Source of the DNA: Flammeovirga agarivorans
GTDB lineage: Bacteria > Bacteroidota > Bacteroidia > Cytophagales > Flammeovirgaceae
DNA length: 64,000 nt
Direction of reading: 5' to 3'
NCBI RefSeq assembly: GCF_012641475.1
Contig: NZ_JABAIL010000001.1
Span: 1,054,001 to 1,118,000 of the forward strand
The position numbers and the translations under genes are program-made. Positions 52,949 through 62,493 of the stretch are shown piece after piece. Within the stretch, counting starts at the first letter, position 1; every line of letters begins with the position of its first letter. The notes under the pieces were generated by a model. It saw only the letters and a list, made by a program, of their open reading frames with translations, was not told the DNA's origin and searched no databases.

Positions 52949-55027
52949 ATGAATATCATCTTCAAAAAAGAAGGCCTATATATACTATTACTCTTAACTA
53001 TCATTCTTTCTGCTCCTGTTTTCGGACAAAAAAAGAAATCAAGAAAGGAAAAGAAGAAAACAGAACAAGAACAATCACAGCCTGAAAGCGGTTTAAGTCT
53101 AACGGATTTTAAACCGACTAAGATTAATAGTGTCGTAAAATTACCTGGACTTAAGTTCCCCAATATTAATAGGGTGAAATATTTCAGGGATGGTGGAATG
53201 TTGGCTCAAATCTCAAGACTTGAAAGAAATAAGCAGTGGGATGAATACAGAACAGTGCTGTATAAATATGTGACTTCTTTTGGTATTGAAAACTTCCTCC
53301 AAAAAGAGGATATGGATCTAATGTGGAGACTTGCCAATGTGTCAGAATACCTAGGAGATAGAGCTTTAGCGAAAGAAACTTACCGATTAGTACTTAGACA
53401 TTATAGAGGAGACGTAACAAAAGCAATTCAGCATTATGAGGAATTAGCCCTTTTTGATAAACCCCTTTATGCCAATATAGAAGACTATTATAGATTAGTA
53501 GAAAAAAGAGCACTAATCGATACACTCACTCCTCCTGAAGATGTTCTTATCGATATGGGCCCGGAAGTGAATTCACAATTTTCGGATTATGGAATGACAC
53601 TTGGAGGTGAAAATGAAAGTGAACTTCTTTTCACTAGTAACCGAAGTGGAAGAGATACATCTGCTTTTAATCAGCAGTTTAATCCAAAACATGCTAACGA
53701 AGATATTTATATCTCACATAAGACTGATTTTGATATGTGGGGTATAGCTGAACCTTTCGAAGAAATCAATACAAATTATAATGAAGGTTCTCCTTATCTA
53801 TCTAAAGATGGGAATACACTTTATTTTATTCGTTGTATGACTCCTGATGGATATGGCGATTGTGATATCTATTATTCTAAAAAACAGGAAGATGGAACTT
53901 GGGGAGAAGCTGTAAATATTGGCAACAAAATTAATTCTTATGCTTGGGATTCTCACCCTTCATTATCGATAACTGAAGATACATTATACTTTGCTTCTGA
54001 CCGTAAAGGCGGATTTGGTAATAGTGATATTTACTTTAGTGTGAAAGATAGTAATGGACACTGGGGGAAAGCTAGAAATATTGGTCCTTTTATAAATTCT
54101 AGGGGTAGTGAGATTAGTCCTCACCCACATGCAAAATACCCGGTGCTTTATTTCTCCTCATCAATAGGAGTAGTAAGTTTTGGTGGTTTTGATATATATA
54201 AATCATTTATTATTGATGGTGAGTTCTCAGAACCAAAAAATGTAGGTCCTTTAGTAAACGGGCCTGGTGATGAATATTATTTTGCTATCGACGCAGCCGC
54301 CAAGCAATTGTATTATGCAAAATCTCCGGTAAAAGGAAGCCCAAACTTAGACCTTCAGTCATTCCCATTACCAATGGAAGCGAAACCTAACAATACAGTA
54401 AGGTTTTCTGGTAGGGTGGTAGAACCAACAACAGGTGAAGTTTTTAAAGGGGTGGTTACTATTATCGATTTATCAGATAGAGTCGAAGTAGCACCAAAGA
54501 AAATTAGAGATGATGGGTCATTTGACTTTGAATTAGTCAATGAGAAAAAATATTTATTAGTAATTGAAGGAGATAATTTCTTCCAAATTGAGGAAATTTT
54601 CTTCGTTGAAGGTGATAAACACGTACAAATTCCTGCTATTTCAGTGAATAGCTCATTATCTTTTGCTTCAATTGATTTTGATCCAGGAAGTGCAACACTA
54701 AAACCAGAGATGGAGAACAATCTACACTTAGTGATAGAGTTTTTAGTGAAGCATATTAATTACCGATTAGTGGTAACAGGCCACACCGATTCAGATGGTA
54801 AATCTGAAGATAATTTAAAGCTATCTAAAGCAAGGGCCGAATCTATCAAAGAGTTTATCATTAATTATGGTGAGTTGGATGATAATAGAGTAATTGCTGA
54901 TGGCAAGGGAGATAACGATCCTATTGTTGTTCATCCTGAAACTGAAGAAGAAAAACGACTCAATAGAAGAGTAGAATTCAAGATCTTCTTAGACGAATAC
55001 CGCATTTCAGTACCGGTAAATGACTAA
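52949..55027 (+). CDS. OmpA family protein with PD40/WD40-like propeller
   Basis: This 692-aa outer-membrane-associated protein has a signal peptide ending VFGQ and a basic linker (KKKSRKEKKK). A TPR-like helical segment follows (about residues 60-170), then PD40-type beta-propeller repeats (about 185-455) with motifs such as LLFTSNRSG, LYFIRC, LYFASDRKGG and LYFSSS. A CarboxypepD regulatory-like domain (about 463-545) comes next, and the C-terminal OmpA domain (about 565-685) has the peptidoglycan-binding VVTGHTDSDGKSEDNLKLSKARA and NRRVEFKI. The order resembles PorE-type proteins tied to T9SS and gliding, but that assignment is inference. Confidence 0.88.
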   Translation: MNIIFKKEGLYILLLLTIILSAPVFGQKKKSRKEKKKTEQEQSQPESGLSLTDFKPTKINSVVKLPGLKFPNINRVKYFRDGGMLAQISRLERNKQWDEYRTVLYKYVTSFGIENFLQKEDMDLMWRLANVSEYLGDRALAKETYRLVLRHYRGDVTKAIQHYEELALFDKPLYANIEDYYRLVEKRALIDTLTPPEDVLIDMGPEVNSQFSDYGMTLGGENESELLFTSNRSGRDTSAFNQQFNPKHANEDIYISHKTDFDMWGIAEPFEEINTNYNEGSPYLSKDGNTLYFIRCMTPDGYGDCDIYYSKKQEDGTWGEAVNIGNKINSYAWDSHPSLSITEDTLYFASDRKGGFGNSDIYFSVKDSNGHWGKARNIGPFINSRGSEISPHPHAKYPVLYFSSSIGVVSFGGFDIYKSFIIDGEFSEPKNVGPLVNGPGDEYYFAIDAAAKQLYYAKSPVKGSPNLDLQSFPLPMEAKPNNTVRFSGRVVEPTTGEVFKGVVTIIDLSDRVEVAPKKIRDDGSFDFELVNEKKYLLVIEGDNFFQIEEIFFVEGDKHVQIPAISVNSSLSFASIDFDPGSATLKPEMENNLHLVIEFLVKHINYRLVVTGHTDSDGKSEDNLKLSKARAESIKEFIINYGELDDNRVIADGKGDNDPIVVHPETEEEKRLNRRVEFKIFLDEYRISVPVND

Positions 55028-55152
55028 TATAAAGTTTGATATGGTTCCTTAATTTTTTGGAAACTTGCTTCTAACAAAGCATATTTGAGGAAGGATGAAA
55101 ATCTGAACATATAGACATATAATAATCATATACTAATCGACTGTTAAAATTT

Positions 55153-56394
55153 ATGGAAAATGTAATGGCTATTTCTTCGCAAGAAGCAATGGAACTAGAG
55201 AAAAAGTATGGGGCAAACAACTATGCTCCAATTCCAGTAGTTCTATCGAAAGGCGAAGGGGTTTTTGTATGGGATATTGAAGGAAAAAGGTATTACGATT
55301 TTCTTTCTGCTTACTCTGCAGTAAACCAAGGACACGTACACCCACGTATTTTAAAAGTCATGATCGAACAAGCATCGAAATTGACACTAACTTCAAGAGC
55401 TTTTTATTCTGACCAGTTAGGTCTTGCTGAGAAAATGCTTTGCGAAACTTTCGGTTTTGAAAGAGCTATCTTGATGAATACAGGTGCAGAAGGTAACGAA
55501 ACAGCTATTAAATTAGCTCGTAAGTGGGGATATGAGAAAAAGGGTATCCCAGCAAATGAGGCGATTATTGTAGGTGTAGAGAAAAACTTCCATGGAAGAA
55601 CAACTACAATCATTTCAGCATCTACTGACCCTGTTGCTACAACTAACTTTGGTCCGTTTATGCCAGGATTCGAAATCGTACCTTACAATGACTTAAAAGC
55701 ATTGGAAGAAGTATTGAAAAATCCTAACGTAGCAGGTTTATGGTTAGAGCCAATTCAGGGAGAAGCGGGTGTTTATGTTCCTGAAGATGGATATTTAAAA
55801 GCAGCTCAGGAGTTGTGTAAAAAACACAATGTTTTATTCATGGTGGATGAAGTTCAAACAGGTGTGGGTAGAACAGGTAAACTGTTAGCTTCAGACTATG
55901 ATGAAATTACTCCAGATATGGTGATCCTTGGAAAAGCAATTTCTGGTGGTTTCTATCCAGTTTCTGCTGTACTTACATCATCAGAAGTGATGGATGTATT
56001 CAATCCAGGTGAACATGGTTCTACTTACGGTGGTAACCCTCTAGGTTGTGCAGTTATGATGGAAGCATTAACTGTGCTGAAAGAGGAGAAAATGATGGAG
56101 AACGCGTTTAGATTAGGTGAGATCTTTAGACAAAAAATGTCTGACTTATGTGAGAAGACAGATCTTTTAACAGGAGTTAGAGGTAAAGGTCTATTAAACG
56201 CTCTTCTAGTAAACGATACTGAGGAGTCTTCTACGGCTACTCAAATCTGTTATAAATTGAAAGATCATGGTTTATTAGCCAAACCAACTCATGGTAATAT
56301 TATTCGTTTTGCCCCTCCTTTAGTTATTACTGAAGAGCAATTAAACGAATGTGTAGATATCATTACTGAAGTGGTTTTAAACTTTAGTAATTAG
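55153..56394 (+). CDS. rocD: ornithine aminotransferase
   Basis: This 413-aa class III PLP aminotransferase matches ornithine-oxo-acid transaminase, which makes glutamate semialdehyde (and so proline or glutamate) from ornithine. NNYAPIPVVLSKGEGVFVWD near the start is typical of RocD; PLP contacts are in NTGAEGNE and MVDEVQTGVGRTG, and the Schiff-base Lys is in VILGKAISGGFYPVSA. Length and ends are normal. No arginine or proline gene is adjacent. It ends at a terminator shared with the convergent SDR gene. Confidence 0.94.
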   Translation: MENVMAISSQEAMELEKKYGANNYAPIPVVLSKGEGVFVWDIEGKRYYDFLSAYSAVNQGHVHPRILKVMIEQASKLTLTSRAFYSDQLGLAEKMLCETFGFERAILMNTGAEGNETAIKLARKWGYEKKGIPANEAIIVGVEKNFHGRTTTIISASTDPVATTNFGPFMPGFEIVPYNDLKALEEVLKNPNVAGLWLEPIQGEAGVYVPEDGYLKAAQELCKKHNVLFMVDEVQTGVGRTGKLLASDYDEITPDMVILGKAISGGFYPVSAVLTSSEVMDVFNPGEHGSTYGGNPLGCAVMMEALTVLKEEKMMENAFRLGEIFRQKMSDLCEKTDLLTGVRGKGLLNALLVNDTEESSTATQICYKLKDHGLLAKPTHGNIIRFAPPLVITEEQLNECVDIITEVVLNFSN

Positions 56395-56429
56395 TAGAAT
56401 TAAGTTCATTTTTACTTAGTTCTGAATAG

Positions 56430-56467
56430 AAAAAGGAGTAGTCCATTTGTTTGGGCTACTCCTTTTT
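56430..56467. terminator. bidirectional terminator after rocD
   Basis: AAAAAGGAGTAGTCC pairs with GGGCTACTCCTTTTT (one G-T wobble) around eight bases. It sits between convergent genes. Confidence 0.88.
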
Positions 56468-56510
56468 ATTTGTCTGATTTTTTCTTTTAGATGTTTAGTT
56501 GATTTCAATA

Positions 56511-57242
56511 CTAAGGTTGTTGTTTCGTTGCAGCAATAACAATTTCTCTAACATTAACACCTTGTGGCTGATTGAAAGCATACCAAATTGCATTTGCAAT
56601 ATCTTCGGGTTTTAAAACACCTCCCATTTCTTCTTTCCAAGACTCATAGCCATCTTTAATATCTTGGTTGGTTGTGTGTGATAACAATTCAGTTTCTACA
56701 GCACCAGGGGCAATAGTAACCATTCTTACGTTGTCTAATGCCGCTTCTTCTCTTGCATTTTCTGTGATTGCATGAACACCGAATTTAGTACCACAATAAG
56801 CAGCATGGTTACCAAACGTTTTTCTACCAGCAATAGAACTTACGTTAATAATAGTTCCACTTTTTCTGGCTCTCATTTGAGGTAACACAATTTGCATCCC
56901 GTTCAATACACCCATAATGTTTACATCAAACATTGTTTTCCACTCTTGAGGGTTTTGAATAGCAATATCACCTAACAGCATAACCCCTGCATTATTTATA
57001 ATGGCCTCCGCTTCTCCAAATTTACCTTCTGCTTCTCTTACTGCAGTAAGAAAGGCTTTATGATCTGTTACGTCTACTTTTTTACATAGCGTATTTGGAA
57101 GGTCTAGCGCCTCAATTTTTTCAACTCTTCGTCCGATAAGTAATAAAGGAAATCCGTTTTCAGAAAATAACTTAGCAGTTGCAGCTCCAATGCCTGAACT
57201 AGCACCAGTAATAATAACAAGTCCTTTTTTTGATGATTCCAT
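56511..57242 (-). CDS. short-chain dehydrogenase/reductase (YdfG-like)
   Basis: This 243-aa classical SDR has the cofactor motif TGASSGIGAAT with NADP-type LLIGRRVEK, NNAGVM, the catalytic Ser in INVSSIAGR and the Tyr/Lys pair in AYCGTKFG. It resembles YdfG-type enzymes that reduce 3-hydroxy acids, serine or semialdehydes; the real substrate is unknown. It is divergent from a LysR gene, the usual arrangement of a regulator and its target, with a LysR box in between. Confidence 0.92.
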   Translation of the reverse strand: MESSKKGLVIITGASSGIGAATAKLFSENGFPLLLIGRRVEKIEALDLPNTLCKKVDVTDHKAFLTAVREAEGKFGEAEAIINNAGVMLLGDIAIQNPQEWKTMFDVNIMGVLNGMQIVLPQMRARKSGTIINVSSIAGRKTFGNHAAYCGTKFGVHAITENAREEAALDNVRMVTIAPGAVETELLSHTTNQDIKDGYESWKEEMGGVLKPEDIANAIWYAFNQPQGVNVREIVIAATKQQP

Positions 57243-57327
57243 AATGAGATCTATTAGATTTATTTATGATTATAATTTATGCTTTTTATGTGGTTGCAAA
57301 GGTATTTTCCTTGATTCTTACATCAAA

Positions 57328-57342
57328 ATACTATTTTTGTAT
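57328..57342. promoter_or_regulatory. LysR-type operator (ATAC-N7-GTAT) over the lysR promoter
   Basis: ATAC-TATTTTT-GTAT is the classic T-N11-A LysR box. The TATTTTTG -7 element of the lysR promoter (57332-57339) lies within it, with TTG 18 bases upstream as a partial -33. Binding would repress lysR and could activate the divergent SDR gene, whose ATG is about 90 bases away. Confidence 0.6.
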
Positions 57343-57362
57343 AGTTATTATAAGAAATAATT

Positions 57363-58202
57363 ATGGATGAAAGATTACTTAGGTTTTTTGTAGCAGTTTA
57401 TGAAGAGAAAAACCTTTCTAGAGCAGCAGAAAAGTGTTTTGTTTCTCAGCCCAATATCTCTAATGGAATTAAAACGTTAGAAGAATTATTAAATAAAGAA
57501 TTATTTATCAGACACAAGAAAGGTGTAACCGTAAAGGAAGAAGGCCATTTGTTGTATCCAATTGCTAAACGTATTCTAGGGGAGTTAAATGCTTTACCCG
57601 AGATGTTCCAGAAAAGTGAATTTACCCAAAAAGTAGTGATTGGGGTAGCTGACAGTTTACCCCAGGAATTAAAGAAGCATTTTTTCAGAACAATAACCGA
57701 AGAAGTACCTAATATTGAATGGGATATTCGTCCTATGGATAGATCATGTGAAATAAACTTATTAGTGAGAGAATGGAAGTTTGAAGAACATCTCTTTTTG
57801 CCTCTTTGGAAAGAAGATTATGTACTTTGTATTCCTAATAATCATCCACTTTGTGAGAAGGAATTGATCGAAATAACAGATTTAGAAGGTGTGCCTTTTA
57901 TCCATTGTCCTCCCTGTGAAGCACATCAACAAAGTCTCTCAATACTTAATGATCTAGGCGGGAAGTGGAAAACAGTAGCAAATTGTGCTACAAAAAATGA
58001 TGTACTTACTTTATTGATAGCTGGTTTGGGAATTACCTTTTTGCCGGAGTCTTTTGTGAGAGAATGGGATGGATTTCAAATCAAATCGTATAATGGTCCT
58101 ATGTCTTATCGAGAGGTTGGCTTATCTTATCCAAAAGATAGTCTTAGTAACCCGGCAATAGCCTCAATAGTAAGTATTTTCTCTAATCAGGATGGACTCT
58201 AA
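57363..58202 (+). CDS. LysR family transcriptional regulator
   Basis: This 279-aa regulator has the LysR helix-turn-helix at residues 5-60 (LRFFVAVYEEKNLSRAAEK then SQPNISNGIKTLEELL). The C-terminal part is a periplasmic-binding-protein-like effector domain, slightly short (usual total 290-310 aa). The effector is unknown. It is divergent from an SDR gene with a LysR box in the shared region. Its stop overlaps the end of a convergent small membrane protein gene by 4 bases. Confidence 0.92.
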   Translation: MDERLLRFFVAVYEEKNLSRAAEKCFVSQPNISNGIKTLEELLNKELFIRHKKGVTVKEEGHLLYPIAKRILGELNALPEMFQKSEFTQKVVIGVADSLPQELKKHFFRTITEEVPNIEWDIRPMDRSCEINLLVREWKFEEHLFLPLWKEDYVLCIPNNHPLCEKELIEITDLEGVPFIHCPPCEAHQQSLSILNDLGGKWKTVANCATKNDVLTLLIAGLGITFLPESFVREWDGFQIKSYNGPMSYREVGLSYPKDSLSNPAIASIVSIFSNQDGL

Positions 58203-58444
58203 TCACTAGATTGTTTTCTTTTTTGAAATAGCGAAACTAATGAAACAAAAGCCCATACCCCTTCTAATACAATAAATGGGATGTAATTCATGAGTACGGA
58301 AGCAGTACATGCTAAAGATGCACCAAAGAAATTAAGGAGCTTAAAAGTAAGACTATCCTTGTCTAAAGTTCCTGTAATATTAAGAACATAGGCCAGTAAG
58401 ATTTGAAAAACACCTATTGATCCTATCCAGTCTGTTAAATTCAT
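58199..58444 (-). CDS. CBU_0592-like small membrane protein, 81 aa
   Basis: Three hydrophobic helices of about 18-20 residues (WIGSIGVFQILLAYVLN, LNFFGASLACTASVLMNY and the IVLEGVWAFVSLVSLF end) are separated by short loops, with a charged tail. This is the layout of the CBU_0592 domain, small membrane proteins of unknown function often beside transporters or regulators. It overlaps the lysR gene tail by 4 bases in the opposite orientation. Confidence 0.8.
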   Translation of the reverse strand: MNLTDWIGSIGVFQILLAYVLNITGTLDKDSLTFKLLNFFGASLACTASVLMNYIPFIVLEGVWAFVSLVSLFQKRKQSSD

Positions 58445-58495
58445 ATTAAATAGTTTTTGGTCTGTTAAAGTTGATTAGTAAGTTAATCAAAATGT

Positions 58496-58540
58496 ATAAA
58501 AAAACGTTCTCTAATTACTTCTTATAAATTAGAGAACGTT
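58496..58540 (-). terminator. terminator of the 132-aa hypothetical gene
   Basis: AACGTTCTCTAATT pairs with AATTAGAGAACGTT, a perfect 14-bp stem, with a T tract on the minus strand side. Confidence 0.88.
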
Positions 58541-58562
58541 TCGATTGTAGGTATACCTGATA

Positions 58563-58961
58563 TTACAATACTTCGTTGCCTTCTTCGTCTACAGGATAAG
58601 GGATGTAAACAAAGTTGACAAATTCATCATCAATAACGAATAAGCAACAAAACTCTTCAGGATTTTTATATGACTTTTTGAATTCTTCGTATTTTTCTAC
58701 TAGGATCAATTCTTTTTGTAAAAATTCTTCAGCATAAGAAACACCATAGTTCCATTCTAAGAACTCTTTTTGTTGAGGACCAACAATATGTTGCCCAACT
58801 TGTAATGCTTCTTTAGAAACAGGGAATATCGGGTATTTAGAGAAGTTTCGTTTTCTCACTTGATAAGAAGCTTCTTTTAATACTGAATACACTTTAATAA
58901 AATCTTTAGTGATAGTACCTAAGTATTTTCCTTGACTATTTAATTCCGGAGTATTTTGCAT
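58563..58961 (-). CDS. conserved hypothetical protein, 132 aa
   Basis: A soluble cytoplasmic protein with mixed helices and strands, many aromatics and acidic residues and an acidic C-terminus (YPVDEEGNEV). I do not recognise a named domain, though the composition resembles conserved Bacteroidota proteins of unknown function. It stands alone with its own terminator. Confidence 0.7.
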   Translation of the reverse strand: MQNTPELNSQGKYLGTITKDFIKVYSVLKEASYQVRKRNFSKYPIFPVSKEALQVGQHIVGPQQKEFLEWNYGVSYAEEFLQKELILVEKYEEFKKSYKNPEEFCCLFVIDDEFVNFVYIPYPVDEEGNEVL

Positions 58962-59048
58962 AATAATCTTAATATTTAATACAAAGGTCTAAATCTCATA
59001 ACAGATTACAAAGTCTTATTAATGAATCTTACCAAATTGAAAATATAA

Positions 59049-59072
59049 AAGGCCGTCTTTTTCGGACGGCCT
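59049..59072 (-). terminator. terminator of the hexosaminidase gene
   Basis: AGGCCGTC and GACGGCCT form a GC-rich stem around a short loop, with T-rich sequence on the minus strand side. Confidence 0.88.
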
Positions 59073-59111
59073 AATATAATCGTTTGTTGAAAGCTAGTTA
59101 GTCTAGTTTAA

Positions 59112-61652
59112 TTATAGTGTTTTTTTCGGAAGAATAGTAGTAGGTGAAACTGTAATCACTCTACTCTTATTACCATATTTATCGAAAGCTGCGAACTGCA
59201 TAGGTTTGTCTAACTTGACTGCATGTGTATATTCTGGTGAATTCTCATCTAAAGATTCTTCAGAAGAAGCATAGCGAATGGTTAATCCAGGGTAAGCAAT
59301 ATTAGCTTCCACTTCGCCCTTGTTTACTTGAAGCCCTACAGGAGGAATTCTATAATTTCTGCCCCAAGATGCTAATCTATTCATGTCTCGTTGACCAATA
59401 GTATTGGCGAAAACATTCCACTTTGCATCTAGGTTTTTCTCAATTACTTTTCCAGTTTCATTTCCTTTTACAACTGAAGGAACCCAAGCTCTATGTGCCA
59501 ATGCAATTAGTTTAGGATAGATCATGTATTCTAATCTATCGCTAGATTTTAGTGTTTCAGACCACATTGCACCTTGAATACCTTTTATATGTGAAAGCCC
59601 TTTCTTTGTAAGCTTCTCTTTATCTTTTAATTCTTCAACAGTTACTTTTCCACCTGTTCTTAATTTATGATCAATTGAGAAGAAGTGAGTAGGCAAATAA
59701 TTGAAGACATTTCTTGTATCGTTATAATCACCCCAGTAGAACCCTGGCTCGTCCACTTCCTTAGTGTATGCCATGTCTAAGTATAAACTTGATACTGATG
59801 TTAGAATCACATCGTAACCTTCATTGGCTCTTTTGTAACCGAAATCTTCCGTTCCTGTTCCCCAAGAGTTGTCCCAAGCATTAAGTGTTAAGTTGTTTGG
59901 AGACATCCCTTCAGCATGGTGAAGAATATCATCCCAAAGTTGAAGTTTTACATTATTCTTCTTCGCTAAGTTGGCTACTCTAACAGCATAATATCCTTTT
60001 AGAGCCTCAATATCTTTTAGCTTGTTTTCTTTCATAAATTCAGCACAAAGTGGTGATTTTTCCCAAACACCATGCGCTACTTCATCACCACCAAAGTGAA
60101 TAGTTTGTAAAGGAACACCAGCCTTTTTATATAACTTTTGGAACTCTAGTACTAAAGCATCCATAAAGTTGTAAGAAGATTCCTGACAAGGACAAATAGT
60201 GTTATCATCAAATCCTTGAACTGAAGAATATTCTGATTTGTCATTAGGATCATTCAATAAGAATTCATTAGCCTCAGCATTTGATTTGCCTTCTTTCTTA
60301 AGTTTTTCAGCTCTGTAAGCCATTGCGTTGATAGCAATTCTAGCATGACCAGGCATATCTACTTCAGGAATAACTTCAATATTTCTAGCCTGAGCGTATT
60401 GAAGTATTTCGATATAATCTTGAGTTGTATAATAACCGTTTGAAACACCTTCTGTTCCTTTTGGACCAGATCCATAAGATGGAATAGTAGCATATGGTGA
60501 GTCTGGATGCTTTCTTGATGATCCAATCTCTATTAACTCAGGAAATCTCTCTAATTCAATTCTCCAACCTTCATCGTCTGTGATATGGAAGTGTAATGTA
60601 TTCATCTTATAGAATCCCATTATATCCAATAAATGAAGGATAGTTTCTTTTGTTTGGAAATTTCTTGCAACATCAATCATGAAACCTCTATACCCAAAAC
60701 GTGGAGCATCTTGAATTCTAGTCTCAGTAACGATTGATGATTCACCTTTTACAGGGAAAAGTGCTCTTAACGATTGGATACCGTAAACAATACCTTTTGA
60801 AGAGCCAAGAATTTGAACACCATTCTTAGAAATATTTAAAGTATATGCTTCATCACTGTTAGAGAAGCTTGCTTTTTTATTACTAAGAACTATTGAAGTA
60901 GCTGTACCAGTTGCTTTTTCAACAACTTTTAAATCTTTGTTGAAAGCTTCTTTATAGTATGCTTTTAATAATTGAGCTTGCTTTTGTGTAGATGCATCAG
61001 CAACAATTTCAGTGAATTGTGCTAAATCTACTTTGCCTTTCCCATCACTAACTTTTAATGGAGTAGGGATGATTTTACTTTTTGTATTTAGAGCAACCTT
61101 AGTTAATTGTTTGTTTTTATCATATCTGATGAATTCATTTTCAATTTCGTAAGTATCATCATCAGACATTTTTGCCATTTCTGGAGTCATTAGACCGTAA
61201 GAAACAGATGGCTCATAAAATTCTTTTTTTCCTTCTTTATCAAAAATAAAGTAGAAACCATTCGCTTGGTCTGAGTATTTGATTACTGGACTATTGGTAT
61301 ATAGATCTAATACAAGGCTATCTCCTTTAGTAAGGCCTTGGAATTTATCTGAAGGTGTGATCTCAAAGAAATCACCGTTAATTCTTTTAATGATTACCTC
61401 GTCGCCAATGGCATTGATGTTAACTTGCGTACATGGCTTGTTATTGAAATAAAGTGCCCAGCCTTTTTTGTTAAGGTCTATCCCCCCTATGTTTTTGATT
61501 GTCAATGTTGCCAAAGACTCATGTTGCTCATTTGCTTCGTTAGCTTTTTGTTGCCAGTGAATGGCAATGTCCTTTTTGGTACTGTCTTTTGAACCCATGC
61601 AAGATGCAAGTCCAATAAGAAGTAGAGGTAGATATGTAAATAATTTGTTCAT
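59112..61652 (-). CDS. beta-N-acetylhexosaminidase lipoprotein, GH20
   Basis: This 846-aa lipoprotein has its lipidated Cys at residue 18 (GLASC). An N-terminal carbohydrate-binding-like beta domain (CHB_HEX type, about residues 25-185) precedes a GH20b domain (about 195-315) and the GH20 barrel (about 318-740). The catalytic pair is Asp523-Glu524 in HFGGDEVAHGVW, with PEVDMPGHA and HITDDEGWRIE also present. A C-terminal Ig-like domain closes it. It would release terminal GlcNAc from chitin oligosaccharides or glycans at the cell surface or periplasm, and fits as partner to the GH18 chitinase in the same window. Confidence 0.95.
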   Translation of the reverse strand: MNKLFTYLPLLLIGLASCMGSKDSTKKDIAIHWQQKANEANEQHESLATLTIKNIGGIDLNKKGWALYFNNKPCTQVNINAIGDEVIIKRINGDFFEITPSDKFQGLTKGDSLVLDLYTNSPVIKYSDQANGFYFIFDKEGKKEFYEPSVSYGLMTPEMAKMSDDDTYEIENEFIRYDKNKQLTKVALNTKSKIIPTPLKVSDGKGKVDLAQFTEIVADASTQKQAQLLKAYYKEAFNKDLKVVEKATGTATSIVLSNKKASFSNSDEAYTLNISKNGVQILGSSKGIVYGIQSLRALFPVKGESSIVTETRIQDAPRFGYRGFMIDVARNFQTKETILHLLDIMGFYKMNTLHFHITDDEGWRIELERFPELIEIGSSRKHPDSPYATIPSYGSGPKGTEGVSNGYYTTQDYIEILQYAQARNIEVIPEVDMPGHARIAINAMAYRAEKLKKEGKSNAEANEFLLNDPNDKSEYSSVQGFDDNTICPCQESSYNFMDALVLEFQKLYKKAGVPLQTIHFGGDEVAHGVWEKSPLCAEFMKENKLKDIEALKGYYAVRVANLAKKNNVKLQLWDDILHHAEGMSPNNLTLNAWDNSWGTGTEDFGYKRANEGYDVILTSVSSLYLDMAYTKEVDEPGFYWGDYNDTRNVFNYLPTHFFSIDHKLRTGGKVTVEELKDKEKLTKKGLSHIKGIQGAMWSETLKSSDRLEYMIYPKLIALAHRAWVPSVVKGNETGKVIEKNLDAKWNVFANTIGQRDMNRLASWGRNYRIPPVGLQVNKGEVEANIAYPGLTIRYASSEESLDENSPEYTHAVKLDKPMQFAAFDKYGNKSRVITVSPTTILPKKTL

Positions 61653-61926
61653 AATATATATGTAGATCGAATCTTAGTCGAGTTTAATTATATCGATATA
61701 CATGCAATCTACTTTTTGATAAGTGTATAATGAAAACTTTTAGCTGAGAGACATATTTTTCCGGCTAAACGACATCAATATTCTGTTTAGTGTCGAAAAT
61801 GCACTATATACTTAAAAGGTCTATTGGTTTTGAAAAGTTCAACCCGTTTTAGTTTATTAAGATGGTCTTAGTTTTCTCAGTAAAATTTAATTCATGTACC
61901 AAAATTAAAGGTTTATGGAATGCGTT

Positions 61927-62280
61927 TTATTGAGGTTTATCATCTAAAAGGTAGTTTAACAAATATATAGTATACCTTACTGGGAAGATGATAAATATAA
62001 ATAACAGGGTGAAAATGGCGTAAAAGGTTGAGTTCTTTACGGAATGATTATCCTGTAAATCATCATGTAGATCTATCAAACCTGAATGCCGCATAAAGCT
62101 ATATTGTTGTATTATTTCTTCATCATTAATCAATTCTTCATTTGTAGAAAATTTTGCATTGGTTACATTTTTTGGTTTTTCGGTGGAGAAATAGCCTTTT
62201 TCAAAAGGTATCAAACCTATGAGCAAGAACATTATAGTAAGTGTGATATACTGTAGCTCTCGAAATATAAAGTTATTCAT
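61927..62280 (-). CDS. hypothetical membrane protein, 117 aa
   Basis: Two hydrophobic helices, near the N-terminus (about residues 9-27) and C-terminus (about 84-110), enclose a polar region of about 55 residues with many Asn, Glu and Asp. This suggests an inner-membrane protein with a soluble loop. No family recognised. It stands alone between the hexosaminidase and phosphoglucomutase genes. Confidence 0.55.
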   Translation of the reverse strand: MNNFIFRELQYITLTIMFLLIGLIPFEKGYFSTEKPKNVTNAKFSTNEELINDEEIIQQYSFMRHSGLIDLHDDLQDNHSVKNSTFYAIFTLLFIFIIFPVRYTIYLLNYLLDDKPQ

Positions 62281-62441
62281 TGTATAAGCTTTTGTTAGTT
62301 ATTACATCACGTTATTGTATTGTTATTATTTAAAACGGAGTCACAACAATTAGGTTGGAAGGATCGACAATGAATTAATATATTTTGGCCTTTTATAAAG
62401 CAATTTTAAAAAGACACATTGTTAAAGATTAATTTTAACAA

Positions 62442-62470
62442 AAAAAGCCCTTCCAATCTGGAAGGGCTTC
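62442..62470 (-). terminator. terminator of the phosphoglucomutase gene
   Basis: AAAGCCCTTCC pairs with GGAAGGGCTTC around a short loop, with a long T tract on the minus strand side. Confidence 0.88.
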
Positions 62471-62493
62471 ATTTATTGATGCTAAACTATTAA

